Positions 63,852-64,000 of a DNA stretch of 64,000 bases are shown here, piece after piece. The position numbers and the translations under genes are program-made. The DNA lies in NCBI GenBank assembly GCA_023229505.1, contig JALNZD010000004.1, positions 92,147 to 156,146 of the forward strand, written 5' to 3'. The DNA comes from Bacteroidales bacterium (GTDB taxonomy: Bacteria > Bacteroidota > Bacteroidia > Bacteroidales > JAGOPY01). A model generated the notes under the pieces. It was given only the letters and a program-made list of their open reading frames with translations. It was not told where the DNA came from and made no database searches. Each line of letters opens with the position of its first letter. Position 1 is the first letter of the stretch.

Positions 63852-64000
63852 GTGTTGAGGTTTAAGTTTTAAGGTTGAGCCCCCTCTAAAAAGGGACATT
63901 TATTAAAAATGAAAAAATACTGATTATCGATAAAAATATGACTTTGGAAGATTGCAAATTCAAATTTGGTTGAAAATTGATTTGTAAAGAAAAATAATCG

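Overview
The window comes from a chromosome of an anaerobic, fermentative member of the Bacteroidota, most likely a Bacteroidales or Marinilabiliales-like lineage. The evidence is the set of typical families (type IX secretion C-terminal domains, a gliding-motility type C-terminus, DUF1573, a paired DUF4097/DUF2807 operon behind an ECF sigma factor) and promoters of the Bacteroidota form TTG/TTTG-N17-21-TAnnTTTG. Ferredoxin-dependent 2-oxoacid oxidation and a heterodisulfide-reductase/NiFe-hydrogenase complex point to anaerobiosis. I see no rRNA, tRNA, CRISPR array or intact insertion sequence.

Layout. 1-12.4 kb holds housekeeping and envelope genes: acylphosphatase, MnmD-type tRNA methyltransferase, a lipoprotein, a 3'-5' exonuclease, a dihydroorotate-dehydrogenase-like protein, a D-serine-dehydratase-like PLP protein, Mpl, CysH, a LolC/E-type permease, a NamZ-like muramidase, an aminotransferase and a DUF1573 protein. 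12.6-19.0 kb is an amino-acid fermentation block: ADP-forming acyl-CoA synthetase, a second aminotransferase and a four-subunit 2-oxoacid:ferredoxin oxidoreductase. 19.1-25.8 kb carries a membrane guanylate/adenylate cyclase, an HD hydrolase, two universal stress proteins and LigA. 25.8-28.8 kb is a minus-strand sigma/anti-sigma/adhesin-like operon. 29.1-36.0 kb is one operon hdrC-hdrB-hdrA-mvhD-mvhG-mvhA-protease. 36.6-40.7 kb encodes a small cysteine-rich secreted protein and a large type IX substrate of mosaic composition. 40.9-48.2 kb has transporters, a lysine-dehydrogenase-like enzyme with a class III aminotransferase, Aat, GuaD, an FKBP isomerase and a radical SAM enzyme. 48.3-54.5 kb is a two-gene secreted carbohydrate-active pair. 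54.7-61 kb is an AT-rich accessory stretch: a ComEC-like metallo-beta-lactamase protein, a MazEF-like toxin-antitoxin pair, a lipoprotein and a PD-(D/E)XK nuclease-like protein with a tiny downstream ORF. The end holds a type IX esterase, a thioesterase and an unknown gene.

Physiology. Aminotransferases feed 2-oxoacids to the ferredoxin oxidoreductase, and the acyl-CoA made can be turned into ATP by the ADP-forming synthetase. The reduced ferredoxin and H2 could be coupled through the Hdr-Mvh complex, which in methanogens performs flavin-based electron bifurcation; its disulfide substrate in this organism is unknown.

The most unusual feature is a family of short tandem arrays, mostly 7-8 bp units. 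They sit on or within a few bases of the stop codons of about eleven genes, reach into several reading frames, and in one place form a perfect-looking bidirectional terminator.
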